A stretch of 64,000 bases of DNA. It comes from Geotalea sp. SG265 (GTDB lineage: Bacteria > Desulfobacterota > Desulfuromonadia > Geobacterales > Geobacteraceae). The first letter of the stretch is position 1, and every line of letters starts with the position of its first letter. The notes under the pieces are model-generated. The model was given only the letters and a program-made list of their open reading frames with translations, ran no database searches and was not told where the DNA came from. The stretch spans positions 1 to 64,000 of the forward strand of contig NZ_JAKZFT010000019.1 in NCBI RefSeq assembly GCF_022808985.1, read 5' to 3'. Both the position numbers and the translations under genes were made by a program. Positions 25,365 through 34,077 of this stretch are shown one piece after another.

Positions 25365-25457
25365 CTGCCTAAAACCGGCAGCCTGTTCCCAGGCTGCGTT
25401 TACGGCTCCTAGGTTTGGCTAGGCTCGAGTTGCCGCGCCCCCGGGTGATGAACCTGG
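25365..25457. ncRNA. Structured non-coding element of unknown class
   Basis: The gap 25125-25487 has no gene, but this part is built of hairpins: GCAGCCTG/CAGGCTGC (25378-25397, perfect, TTCC loop), CCTAG/CTAGG inside a CGGC/GCCG helix (25403-25435), and CCGGGT/ACCTGG (25441-25457). CTGCC at 25365-25369 can also pair with GGCAG at 25377-25381, which would exclude the first hairpin, a switch-like arrangement. I compared it by eye with c-di-GMP (GEMM), cobalamin, TPP, glycine, SAH and SRP RNAs and found no match. The strand is undecided because the hairpins form on both. It lies directly past the end of the PilZ gene. Confidence 0.45.
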
Positions 25458-25487
25458 CATGTGGTGCTGGGCTAATCGCTCAAGATG

Positions 25488-26195
25488 TTAGCTCTTCTCC
25501 CGCAGTTCCCGGATTATCTCCAACTGGCGCTGATAGATGAAGACGGAGAGGATGCGTTCTGACTCGGAGGTGTGCTGAAAGGTCAAGGCACACTCGTGGG
25601 GCGGCCCGGGGCCGATCCGTACCATCTTTGCCGGCACGTCGATCTCCACCACCTTCCCCTCATGCATGATCTTGATGTGCAGGCTCAGGTCTTCCGCCGT
25701 TTCCAGATTGCTGCCGAGAAGGGTCGTCAGACTGCACCCGCCGAGGGATATGTCACGGACGACGCCGGGAACGGTCTTGTCGTCTGCATGGAGGTTGATG
25801 TTGAGAGGAATCCTCAGCTTGACGCGCACCGTGTTTCGCTTGTCGATCAATACTTCGGCATAGGAAAAATTGCCCAGGCATACCAGTTGGTGGGGTAGGT
25901 CCAGGTAAACCAGCCGTCCTATGACACTCATGTTGAAAAAAGGCGCCTGAACGATGGTTTCCGTGCTGTTGGCGATGGCTGCCACCTGCAGGGGGGTCGC
26001 CTTGAATTCGACGTTTTTCCCCCTGAAATCGAATATCGTGGCGTTGTTGCAGATGGGGAGCTCTTTGTAAATATTCAGCAGCGAAATGGACGGATTGGTT
26101 TCCCTGGCAAAGACGTCCCGGAAAATGGCAAGAATCGCCGCTTCGTCGTCACTTTTGGAGGAGAGGATGACCTCCCTGTAAGCAGATAAAGTCAT
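25488..26195 (-). CDS. PilZ-domain cyclic-di-GMP receptor protein
   Basis: A 235-residue soluble protein. An N-terminal YcgR-like region (about 1-110) precedes a PilZ domain whose c-di-GMP contacts are complete: Arg120 and Arg124 in RNTVR and DISLGG at 148-153. PilZ proteins of this two-domain kind alter motility or envelope functions on binding c-di-GMP. The neighbourhood contains a GGDEF-EAL protein and an HD-GYP protein. The partner of this receptor is unknown. Confidence 0.88.
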   Translation of the reverse strand: MTLSAYREVILSSKSDDEAAILAIFRDVFARETNPSISLLNIYKELPICNNATIFDFRGKNVEFKATPLQVAAIANSTETIVQAPFFNMSVIGRLVYLDLPHQLVCLGNFSYAEVLIDKRNTVRVKLRIPLNINLHADDKTVPGVVRDISLGGCSLTTLLGSNLETAEDLSLHIKIMHEGKVVEIDVPAKMVRIGPGPPHECALTFQHTSESERILSVFIYQRQLEIIRELREKS

Positions 26196-26384
26196 GGTAT
26201 TTCTCGGTCCAGAGGTTGTCGGTGCTCATGGGCTGTTATTTTTATGTCCTTTATTTCGGGGTCTTATTCTCCTTTATCGGCTACAGCCATATGAGCATTA
26301 ATTTTTTTATTGCCGGTTCAAGGCATGGAAGGCGGGCATATTTGGTATACTTTACCGGTAGTTATCACATGGATGGAGGATTCC

Positions 26385-28454
26385 GTGAAGGCTGCCCTTC
26401 TCATCGTCCGTATCCTTTTGCTGGTCCTGCTGCCAACCTTTCCCGCCCTGGCCGCCGACCCCCTGCCGGTGGTTGAACGCCAGGAACTGAGGGTGAACCT
26501 GGTACCGGATCGGCATCTTCTGGAGGGAGAGAGCCTCGTTACCTTTGCTCCCTTTGCCGGACGGGTTTTTCTGAATCTCTCTTCAGCCGCTGCCATCGAC
26601 CGTATTTCTGTGGCAGGCAAGGGGGTACACTATACCTTTTCCGGCGGTGCACTTGCCGTGGACCTGCCGAAGGAAAGAGGAAATGCCCCGGCAACGGTCC
26701 GCATCGCCTACCGCATAACCTATGGAAAGCAGGTGCCGGAGCATCCCGCCAGCAGCGAGGACCCCACCTATGGCGTGACCGGCTCCATAACTCCCGCCGG
26801 AGTGTTCCTCGGCAGCGATGCCGGCTGGTATCCGGACCCCCAGGTATTGCCCAAATACCGCAAAGTTAAGGTTACCGCCCCGGCGGGGATGGAAGCGGTT
26901 ACTTCGGGCAAGCGCCTGGAGCGTGAGACCGGGAAGAAGGTTTTCCGCTCAGTTTGGGAGGAGAAGCGGCCGACAGGGGAACTTTCTCTGTCAGCTGGTC
27001 CCTATGATATCAGGGAACGGCAGGTGAACGGGGTGGCGATTTATACATATCTCTATCCACAGAACGCACGGCTTGCGAAAACGTACCTGGATGCTGCAGT
27101 CAAGTACATCGGCATGTACAGCAAGCTTTTCGGCCCCTACCCATTCGACAAATTTGCCGCCGTGGAGAATTTCTTTCCCACCGGTTACGGCTATCCCTCC
27201 TACACCCTCCTGGGGAGCACGGTCATCCGCCTGCCCTTCATCGTCGATACCAGCTTTCCCCATGAAATAGCCCACTGCTGGTGGGGCAACGGCGTGCGGG
27301 TTGACTACCGGGAAGGAAATTGGTCCGAGGGGCTTGTCACCTATCTGGCCGACTATCTCCTTGAGGAGAAGAAATCTCCTGCCGCTGCCCTCGATTACCG
27401 CCTGCGCCTGTTGAGTGAGTATGCATCGCTGGTGAAGCCCGACCGGGACTTTCCCCTGCGGCACTTCATGGGGCGCGTGGATGCCCCTTCCCGTGCCGTT
27501 GGCTACGGTAAGGCCGCCATGGTTTTCCACATGGTGCGCAACAGGATCGGCGACAAGGCTTTCTTCGGGGCGCTGCAGGATGTATTCAGGGAGAAACTGT
27601 TCAAAACCGCCACCTGGAGTGATTTTGCCAAGGCATTTTCCCGTCGTGCCGGAAAGGACCTCTCGCCATTCATGACCCAGTGGCTGGTCCGGCCGGGGGG
27701 GCCGCATCTCTCCTTCGAGGGGGTGACCCTGAGGCGCAAAGGAAGGGGATGGCAGGTCTCCGGAAACATCGTTCAGCAGAATTCGCGCCCTTATGACCTG
27801 ACGCTGCCACTGCGGGTGGAGGGGAAAAACGCGTCGGTCCTGGAGAAGGTGCCCCTTTCCGGCAGAACATCTCCATTCAGGATTTCCCTGCTCAGCCGAC
27901 CGCGCCGTGTCATTATGGATCCTGATGCAGAGGTTTTCCGCGTGCTCTCTCCGGAAGAGCTGCCGCCGACGGTGAACCTGGTCAAAGGCTCCGGGAAACT
28001 CGCCCTCGTGGTTACCGACACCTGTCAGGCTGAGGAGGGGACGCTCCGCGATCTTCTCCAATCCTTGGGGCAGGGGGCGGCACCGGTTGTGTCCGAGGAG
28101 AAGCCGGGCATCCGCCTTGCCGACTACGATTTGCTCTTTTGCGGAATGCCGCGGCAAAAGAATTTTCCCCTCGAATTTCCCGCCGGTATAGGTGCGGCGC
28201 CCAAGCAGTTCACCCTTGGCGGAGACCGCTACAGCGATTTTTACGACCTGCTTTTCGTCGTCACCCGTCATCCGCTCGCCGAGGACAGAACGGCCGCCCT
28301 ATTTCTTCCCCTTTCCCGGGATGCCGCCGACAAATATGCCCTGAAAATCACCCACTATGGCAAGTACGGCTATCTGGCCTTCAGCGGTGGCGAAAACCGG
28401 CGGAAGGGTACCTTCTCCCCCGCGGGCAACGTGGTGGAATTCGAGGAAAAATGA
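26385..28454 (+). CDS. Secreted M1-family metallopeptidase
   Basis: A 689-residue protein with a signal peptide (hydrophobic to about 20, ending LAA). The zinc site is HEIAHCWWGN followed by a Glu in NWSEG; the spacing between the second His and that Glu is 17 residues, one fewer than in classical HEXXH-x18-E aminopeptidases. A catalytic-domain scaffold precedes it and a C-terminal region of about 230 residues of unknown role follows. I selected GTG 26385, preceded by GGAGG at five bases; ATG 26373 is an alternative. The protein should act in the periplasm or outside the cell. Confidence 0.82.
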   Translation: MKAALLIVRILLLVLLPTFPALAADPLPVVERQELRVNLVPDRHLLEGESLVTFAPFAGRVFLNLSSAAAIDRISVAGKGVHYTFSGGALAVDLPKERGNAPATVRIAYRITYGKQVPEHPASSEDPTYGVTGSITPAGVFLGSDAGWYPDPQVLPKYRKVKVTAPAGMEAVTSGKRLERETGKKVFRSVWEEKRPTGELSLSAGPYDIRERQVNGVAIYTYLYPQNARLAKTYLDAAVKYIGMYSKLFGPYPFDKFAAVENFFPTGYGYPSYTLLGSTVIRLPFIVDTSFPHEIAHCWWGNGVRVDYREGNWSEGLVTYLADYLLEEKKSPAAALDYRLRLLSEYASLVKPDRDFPLRHFMGRVDAPSRAVGYGKAAMVFHMVRNRIGDKAFFGALQDVFREKLFKTATWSDFAKAFSRRAGKDLSPFMTQWLVRPGGPHLSFEGVTLRRKGRGWQVSGNIVQQNSRPYDLTLPLRVEGKNASVLEKVPLSGRTSPFRISLLSRPRRVIMDPDAEVFRVLSPEELPPTVNLVKGSGKLALVVTDTCQAEEGTLRDLLQSLGQGAAPVVSEEKPGIRLADYDLLFCGMPRQKNFPLEFPAGIGAAPKQFTLGGDRYSDFYDLLFVVTRHPLAEDRTAALFLPLSRDAADKYALKITHYGKYGYLAFSGGENRRKGTFSPAGNVVEFEEK

Positions 28455-28540
28455 CGCAAATGCTTGAGCTGTGCACTCCTCCTGCCGATAAGTTATGTAA
28501 CGGACTTATGTGCAAGAGCCCATGAGGTGGAGGAACGAAA

Positions 28541-29503
28541 ATGAACGAGTATTACGTGCCGGTAGCTATCGAGAGCATCGAAGCGGATATATTTCCTGAC
28601 ATTGCCCTGTTTCTCAAGAGTGGCAATAATTATGTGCTGTACAAAAGCCATGGAAGAAATTTCAATCTGGAAGACGCCGCCCGGCTCATGGGCAACAGTG
28701 TCGCTTGTCTCTATGTGCGATCGGCGGACATGGAGGCCGTGACCGAATACATGGAAAGCAATGCGGGGCGGTTGCTGAAAAGTGACGTATTCGACGGCAA
28801 GACCAAGGGAAAGATCATCTACCAGACTTCTATCAACTATGTGGGTGATCTTTTTCAGCATCCGGAAAAGGTGGAAGACTTCGACCGGAGCAGGCGGTTG
28901 ATGGAAAACCTCCTGCTGTATCTTTCGTCGGACCGGGAAGCCCTGCACTCCCTGGAGACGGTCATGTCATATAATTACCACACCTTCATCCACAGTTTGC
29001 AGGTGACGGCCCTTTCCATCCTTCTCCACGCCAAATTATATCTCATTGCCCGTGACGAACTGGAAGATGTGGGCATCGGCACCCTGCTCCACGATTTTGG
29101 CAAAATCTTCGTTCCCCAGGAGATCCTGAACAAGTCGGTAAAACTGACAGAGGCCGAACTTGCCCAATTCAGGAAACACCCGGAGGAAGGCTATCGGTAC
29201 CTGAAGGAGAAAACCAGGTTCAGCGAAATATCTCTGGATATCGTTCGCTATCACCACGAGCGTAACAACGGCACCGGCTATCCACACGGCCTCAGGGGAG
29301 CGCAAATCCCCCGCAGCGCCCAGGTGTGTTCCCTCTGCGATCTGTACTGCACTCTGACCATGGACCGTACCGGCCGAAAGGCGCTGCCTCCCAACATCTC
29401 ACTGAACATCATCAGGCAGGAGATGAGGGATTCCTTCAACAACAGGCTCGTGGACGCTCTCGAATCGCTGGTCTGCGTGGAGGACACGGCCATGTCGCTG
29501 TAG
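28541..29503 (+). CDS. HD-GYP cyclic-di-GMP phosphodiesterase
   Basis: A 320-residue protein with an N-terminal domain of unknown fold (1-120) and a C-terminal HD-GYP domain. Metal-binding residues are intact: His147 and His151, the HD pair at 184-185 in LLHDFGK, the HHER stretch near 238, and GTGYP with GYP at 246-248. HD-GYP enzymes hydrolyse c-di-GMP to pGpG or GMP. With no receiver domain, input must come through the N-terminal part. The start has GGAGG eight bases upstream. Confidence 0.92.
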   Translation: MNEYYVPVAIESIEADIFPDIALFLKSGNNYVLYKSHGRNFNLEDAARLMGNSVACLYVRSADMEAVTEYMESNAGRLLKSDVFDGKTKGKIIYQTSINYVGDLFQHPEKVEDFDRSRRLMENLLLYLSSDREALHSLETVMSYNYHTFIHSLQVTALSILLHAKLYLIARDELEDVGIGTLLHDFGKIFVPQEILNKSVKLTEAELAQFRKHPEEGYRYLKEKTRFSEISLDIVRYHHERNNGTGYPHGLRGAQIPRSAQVCSLCDLYCTLTMDRTGRKALPPNISLNIIRQEMRDSFNNRLVDALESLVCVEDTAMSL

Positions 29504-29588
29504 CAGCGCTGCGTAAAAACGACGATCAGCATTTGACCTCGGGCTTCCATGGGGCTATAGTGCGGAAAAATTCCTTTCCGAGGTGGAA

Positions 29589-30422
29589 ATGTCACAACGT
29601 GCCATGCTTTGCCCTCGATGCCGGCGGCTGATCGGCAGCAGCGAATCTTCCTGCTCCTGGTGCGGTACGCCACGCCCCAAAGGGGTCTGGCGCATTTCCG
29701 CCTGGACCCGTGGCGCATTGGACGGCGACTGGCTGATCAAGGCCATTATCACCGGCAACATCGCGTTTTACCTCCTCTCGCTGCTTCTGGGCGCCCGGGG
29801 CATCTTGGCAAACCCTCTCAATCTGCTGTCACCGGACCAGACTGCCCTTATGCTGCTGGGGGCAACCGGCACGTTCCCCATCGAACGTCTTGGCCGGCTC
29901 TGGTCGCTGGTCTCAGCCAATTACCTCCATGGTGGCATTCTCCATATTTTCTTCAACCTGATGGCCCTGCGTCAGATTGCCCCGTGGGTGATCCAGGAAT
30001 ACGGCCCCAGCCGCATGTTCACCATTTATACCCTGGGGGGTGTCTGCGGATTCTGGGTATCCTATCTTGCCGGGGTACCCTTTACCATCGGCGCCTCGGC
30101 GGCAATCTGCGGCCTGATTGGGTCACTGCTCTATTTCGGTAAAAGCCGGGGGGGGACCTATGGTGCGGCTGTCTATCGCGAGGTAAGTGGGTGGGTGGTG
30201 GGGCTGGTGCTGTTCGGTTTCGTTTTTCCCGGAATAAACAACTGGGGCCACGGTGGCGGCATTGTCGGCGGCATTGCCCTGGGAAAGCTGCTTGGCTATG
30301 AGGAGCGGCGCCGGGAGAATGCGCTTCATCACTTGCTTGCTTTGGCCTGTGCCGTGGCAACCGTTGCCGTTCTCGGCTGGGCGGTATTCAGTGCCTTCAT
30401 GGTCAAGGGAGCAAATCTCTAA
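29589..30422 (+). CDS. Rhomboid-family intramembrane protease with N-terminal zinc ribbon
   Basis: A 277-residue protein. A zinc-ribbon-like module (Cys8, Cys11, Cys22, Cys25) precedes a six- to seven-helix rhomboid domain. The catalytic pair is Ser170 in GASAAICGL and His221 in NWGHGGG, and the HGGILHIFFN signature of the L1 region is present. Classical rhomboids have GxSG; here Ala follows the serine. Rhomboids cut transmembrane substrates within the inner membrane. Start at 29589 behind GAGGTGG. Confidence 0.86.
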   Translation: MSQRAMLCPRCRRLIGSSESSCSWCGTPRPKGVWRISAWTRGALDGDWLIKAIITGNIAFYLLSLLLGARGILANPLNLLSPDQTALMLLGATGTFPIERLGRLWSLVSANYLHGGILHIFFNLMALRQIAPWVIQEYGPSRMFTIYTLGGVCGFWVSYLAGVPFTIGASAAICGLIGSLLYFGKSRGGTYGAAVYREVSGWVVGLVLFGFVFPGINNWGHGGGIVGGIALGKLLGYEERRRENALHHLLALACAVATVAVLGWAVFSAFMVKGANL

Positions 30423-30477
30423 TGTGCAGATTTTACGACGAAAACACCGTTGCCGGAAAGAGAGAGGAAAAGGAAAG

Positions 30478-30840
30478 ATGGTGAAAACTGTACTGCTTTT
30501 ACTGGTGCTATTTGCTTCCGCTGCCCAAGCGGAGATTTATACCTGGAAGGATTCCCGGGGAGTTACCCACTATACCAACAGCACCGTTGAAATCCCGGCC
30601 CGGTACCGCGCCAAGGCAAAGGTCCTGAATCTGGGGCCGGAGCAGAAGGACCAATCGGCGGCACCACCTGCTTCTTCGCCTGCTCCGCCTGCGGCTGCCG
30701 TGCCTGCGTCTCCTCCCGGAGCCGGAACCCAGATACAGCTTACTCCTTCCAATCCCTCACCTGCTGCCGTTCCTGCACCGCCTCAACGGGATCGGCGGCC
30801 GGGCGTGCGGCAATCGACTGCCGTTCTGGAAACGGACTAG
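30478..30840 (+). CDS. DUF4124-type exported small protein
   Basis: A 120-residue protein with a signal peptide (cleavage near AQA at 17-19), then the DUF4124 pattern EIYTWKDSRGVTHYTN (about 20-35), and a long Pro/Ala/Ser-rich tail (60-120) likely to be disordered. DUF4124 domains are short periplasmic beta folds of unknown role. It follows the rhomboid gene by 55 bases on the same strand; an AGGAAAAGGAAAG stretch is the ribosome site. Confidence 0.75.
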   Translation: MVKTVLLLLVLFASAAQAEIYTWKDSRGVTHYTNSTVEIPARYRAKAKVLNLGPEQKDQSAAPPASSPAPPAAAVPASPPGAGTQIQLTPSNPSPAAVPAPPQRDRRPGVRQSTAVLETD

Positions 30841-30854
30841 CAGATAGTTGCATT

Positions 30855-31580
30855 CTAAATATGATCCACCGCAATAAGGAATGGATTGAACAGTCGGGCC
30901 TGGTGCAGAAAGTCCATGGTTATGTCGTAGCCGTGGCACATGATGTTTCCCAATCCGTGCTCCGTTTCCAGATAAAGGAGAAAGGGGAGGTTTCCGGTGA
31001 CGGTGAAGCCGAATTCTTCCGCCATGACCAGCGCGGTGCGGGACTCGAATTGCTCCCCCAGGTCCCTGCTTGCCGCCAGGTAATGCATGGGGAACGCCAC
31101 AACCTCCCGGTCGAGGCTGTCCATGAAGGCTTGTTTTTCGGACCGGGAGAGCAGGGAAAAATCCGTTCCGCACCAGTTGCTTTCCATGGTGGACAGCAGC
31201 GAACGGCACGAGAAGGGTCTCTTACCATAGACGCCGCAAGCACCGTCGCCATTAAGCAGTGGACAGAAACCGATGACCGTGCGCTGCATCCTCAGATACC
31301 CTTTCAGGTCAGAGATCTCTCCCACATGTCTGAGAAGTTTTTCCCCATGGGATTTGACCCTGAAGATCTGCTCATCCGTAAGGATTTCCGCCACGCACAG
31401 GGCCTCCACATAGGTGCTGTTCACGGCGAGATTGCAGCATTCGCGGCACCCCTTGTGACAATGGATATGTCTGCCGGATGTGCTGTATTTATCCACAAGC
31501 CGCCGGGTCAGGCCGTCGAACAGTTCATACTGTCTTTTCGTTTCATCGCGCAATAGCTGCCATCTCTTCTCTTTAGCCAT
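30855..31580 (-). CDS. YkgJ-family cysteine-cluster protein
   Basis: A 241-residue protein with a Cys-rich metal-binding pattern: CHKGCRECC near residues 41-49, then C-P-L-L and CGVYGKRPFSCRS around 105-125, plus later Cys and His residues. This is the YkgJ/UPF0153 (CxxCxxCC zinc/iron-chelating) family, whose function is unknown. No membrane segment or signal peptide is seen. It converges on the DUF4124 gene with a 14-base gap. Confidence 0.75.
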   Translation of the reverse strand: MAKEKRWQLLRDETKRQYELFDGLTRRLVDKYSTSGRHIHCHKGCRECCNLAVNSTYVEALCVAEILTDEQIFRVKSHGEKLLRHVGEISDLKGYLRMQRTVIGFCPLLNGDGACGVYGKRPFSCRSLLSTMESNWCGTDFSLLSRSEKQAFMDSLDREVVAFPMHYLAASRDLGEQFESRTALVMAEEFGFTVTGNLPFLLYLETEHGLGNIMCHGYDITMDFLHQARLFNPFLIAVDHI

Positions 31581-31634
31581 GGGCAGAGTCTAAAGGGAGG
31601 AGGAGGGCGGGTCAAGAGAAATCAGGGGCATGGC

Positions 31635-31769
31635 TTGGGACTGTTCCGTTACCTGGGGCTCGCCATCGGCGATCTGTGCGGCCTCTGTCTCGCCCTGGCC
31701 CCTTTCCCTCTCTGGCGCCTGGAGGAGACGGTTCACAAGGACCTTGACTACTTTGAGGACTTCCTGTAG
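31635..31769 (+). CDS. Candidate small membrane-active protein, 44 residues
   Basis: An open frame from TTG at 31635 to TAG at 31767 encodes a 44-residue peptide with a hydrophobic middle (LAIGDLCGLCLALAPFPLW) and an acidic tail (LDYFEDFL). Almost every third codon position is G or C, as in the real genes around it, and AGGGG lies six bases before the TTG. I do not recognise the sequence; it may be a genuine small protein or the remnant of a larger gene. It precedes the receiver gene at 31836. Confidence 0.4.
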   Translation: MGLFRYLGLAIGDLCGLCLALAPFPLWRLEETVHKDLDYFEDFL

Positions 31770-31835
31770 CGTTAAGATCTGATACTGATACACTTGCAGA
31801 TGTAATGTCACCCATGAAGATGACGGAGGAACGTG

Positions 31836-32207
31836 ATGAAAACAAAGACCGTTCTGGTCGTTGATGACAGCGAGATCGTGGTGGCCATGGCCAGCGATGC
31901 CCTTGAAGAGGGTGGTTTCAAGGTTATTACCGCCCCGAACGCAAAGGCGGCGGACAAGCATATCTTTTCCCAGAGCAAGCCTGATCTCATCATTCTCGAC
32001 GTGATGCTGCCCATCCTCGACGGGGACAAGAAGGCACGGATGCTCAAGGACAATCCCCAGACCAGGGATATTCCCATTCTGCTGCTTTCTTCGAAGCCTG
32101 CGGACGAGTTGGCCCGGTTGGTAACCGACTCGGGAGCCGACGGATTCATCCGTAAGCCGTTCATGCCCCGTAACATGGTGGATAAGGTGCGGGATATGCT
32201 GAGCTGA
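31836..32207 (+). CDS. Single-domain response regulator
   Basis: A 123-residue receiver: Asp10-Asp11, acceptor Asp55 in ILDVMLP, Ser-Ser in LLSSKP, Lys in RKPFMP. No output domain. GGAGGA precedes the ATG by five bases. It is flanked by a strong terminator and no kinase gene on the same strand, so its partner is probably encoded elsewhere. Confidence 0.87.
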   Translation: MKTKTVLVVDDSEIVVAMASDALEEGGFKVITAPNAKAADKHIFSQSKPDLIILDVMLPILDGDKKARMLKDNPQTRDIPILLLSSKPADELARLVTDSGADGFIRKPFMPRNMVDKVRDMLS

Positions 32208-32230
32208 CAGAGCGAAATAACCGGAACATG

Positions 32231-32267
32231 AAAGGGGACAGGTATTAAAGCCTGTCCCCTTTTTTTA
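32231..32267 (+). terminator. Rho-independent terminator after the receiver gene
   Basis: AAAGGGGACAGG and CCTGTCCCCTTT form a twelve-base stem around an eight-base loop, followed by further T residues (seven in all after the C run). Confidence 0.9.
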
Positions 32268-32304
32268 CGGTTTATCGGAGATTCCGGAAGTGCGCTTGAC
32301 TCTT

Positions 32305-34077
32305 TCAAGCGGCCTTTCTGAGGGTGAACGAGAAGGTCGATCCCTTCCCCGGGGTGCTCGTTACCCAGATAGTGCCCCCGTGGGACTGGACGATGTGCTT
32401 GACGATGGAGAGCCCCAGACCGGTTCCCCCCTTGTCACGGCTTCGCGCTTCGTCCACCCGGTAAAACCGCTCGAAGATGCGGGGCAGGTCCTTGGCCGGA
32501 ATTCCCAGGCCTGTGTCGGTCACGGAAATTTTCAGCATTTCCCCGTCATCCTCAGCGGTGACTGTCACCGTGCCGTTGTCGGGGGTGTATTTGATGGCAT
32601 TGTCCAGGAGGTTCACCAGTACCTGATCCAGCTTTCCCTTATCGGCAAGGACCATATGCCTGTCCCCGATCGTCTCTGCATCCAGGCCGATCCCTTTGTC
32701 GGCGGCCTTTTGGCTGAGCAGGGTCACCGCCTGCTTTACTGCTGACTTGAGGCTCAGGGGGCGGGGGTCGAGAAGGACCTTGCCCGATTCCAGCTCGGAC
32801 AATGCCAGCAGATCGGCGATCAGGGACGAGAGCCGCTCACCGTGGTTGTGGATCACCTGGATGAACCTCCGTGCCCGGTCGGGATCGCTTTCCAGCGCCC
32901 CTCCCAGCAGGGTTTCCGCATAACCCTGGATAACGGAGACCGGAGTTCGCAGCTCGTGGGAGACATTGGCCACAAAATCCCGGCGTGTGGCGGCCAGCTT
33001 CTTCAGGTCGGTGATATCGTGGAAAACCGCCACCACCCCCGTAAGCCGGTCACCGTCAAGGAGCGGCACCCAGTGGGTCAGGATGTAGCAGTCCTTTTCA
33101 CCGCTCATGCTCATTTCTTCCTGTCGCTCGATGCCGTCGGCCATGGTCTTTCGGTAGGCTGCATGGAGCGCTGGTTGCCGGCTCACCTCCAAGAGGGGCT
33201 TTCCTTCCACATCTTCCCTGATTGAGAACATCCTGCGAAAGGCCGGATTGACCAGGGTAACGATGCCCTGGGCATCTGTCACCATCAGTCCCTCCCCCAT
33301 GCCGCGAAGAATGGTGTCGAGTCTGTTCCTTTCGGCTACGATACTGGTAAGCTGGGTCTCGATCCTTTCCGACATGTCATTCATGACCGCAGCCAGATCC
33401 CCTACCTCGTCGCGGCTTTCCCGGGGAACCCTGAGACCGTATTCTCCCTTGCCGATCCTGGCGGCGATGCCGGATATGGTGCGCAGGGAGCGGGAGGTGA
33501 TGTTGGACATGATGTAGCTGAAAAAGAGGGCTGCCAGAAGGGCGAGCACCAGGGCGATGCCCAGCATCAGGTGCATGTGGGAGCGTGCTTCCTGCAGCCG
33601 GGCCAGTGGGAGGGCAAGCCTGATGATTGCCATTTCTCCGTTTTTCAGCACCAGGGGGCGGGCCACATAGAGCATGGGCATCTGCAATGTGGACGAGTAA
33701 CGGATGGCGGTACCCATTCCCTCTTTGATTGACCTCTGTACTTCGGGACGATGCAGATGATTTTCCAGGTCCTTGAGCTGGCCTGGGGGAACCTCCGAAT
33801 CGCCGATTACCCTGCCGTCACTTGCAATGATGGTGAGCCTGGCCTTGATTTCCTTGCCGACCGTTGCGGCAATGGCCGGCGCATCCCGGAGCAGGTTATC
33901 ACCGGCCCTGTCGGCCATGAGGGCTGCCAGTCTGGTCTCGCTGATCAGGTTGTTGCTGATCTCGGCCAGCATGTACCTTTCCAGGGCATGATTCAGGTAG
34001 GCATAGATGATCGCCCCCATGAAAAGGACCAGGCAGAGGTAGGAGAGCATCAGTTTCAGGCGGAAGCTCGTTTTCAT
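32305..34077 (-). CDS. phoR: PhoR-like sensor histidine kinase
   Basis: A 590-residue membrane kinase: helix (about 8-28), periplasmic domain (29-165), helix (168-190), HAMP (190-245), PAS (250-355), then DHp with NVSHELRTPVSV, N-box NLLDNAIKYT, DTGLGI and GTGLGLSIVK. Length and layout match the PhoR type that responds to phosphate limitation. It overlaps the response-regulator gene by four bases (ATGA). Genes of the Pst transporter are not in the window, so the phosphate role rests on family resemblance. Confidence 0.85.
   Translation of the reverse strand: MKTSFRLKLMLSYLCLVLFMGAIIYAYLNHALERYMLAEISNNLISETRLAALMADRAGDNLLRDAPAIAATVGKEIKARLTIIASDGRVIGDSEVPPGQLKDLENHLHRPEVQRSIKEGMGTAIRYSSTLQMPMLYVARPLVLKNGEMAIIRLALPLARLQEARSHMHLMLGIALVLALLAALFFSYIMSNITSRSLRTISGIAARIGKGEYGLRVPRESRDEVGDLAAVMNDMSERIETQLTSIVAERNRLDTILRGMGEGLMVTDAQGIVTLVNPAFRRMFSIREDVEGKPLLEVSRQPALHAAYRKTMADGIERQEEMSMSGEKDCYILTHWVPLLDGDRLTGVVAVFHDITDLKKLAATRRDFVANVSHELRTPVSVIQGYAETLLGGALESDPDRARRFIQVIHNHGERLSSLIADLLALSELESGKVLLDPRPLSLKSAVKQAVTLLSQKAADKGIGLDAETIGDRHMVLADKGKLDQVLVNLLDNAIKYTPDNGTVTVTAEDDGEMLKISVTDTGLGIPAKDLPRIFERFYRVDEARSRDKGGTGLGLSIVKHIVQSHGGTIWVTSTPGKGSTFSFTLRKAA

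Noticed and set aside
25360-25480. A c-di-GMP-I (GEMM) riboswitch, suggested by CCTAAAACC and the PilZ neighbour
   Set aside because: The invariant GEMM blocks (GGCAAACC-like, GACGCAAAGCC, GGUAGCGGGGUUACC-like) are missing on both strands, so I list only an unassigned structure.
26991-28271. A 426-codon open frame on the minus strand opposite the M1 peptidase
   Set aside because: The plus-strand peptidase has a zinc motif and signal peptide; the antisense product is rich in His, Gly and Arg without a motif.
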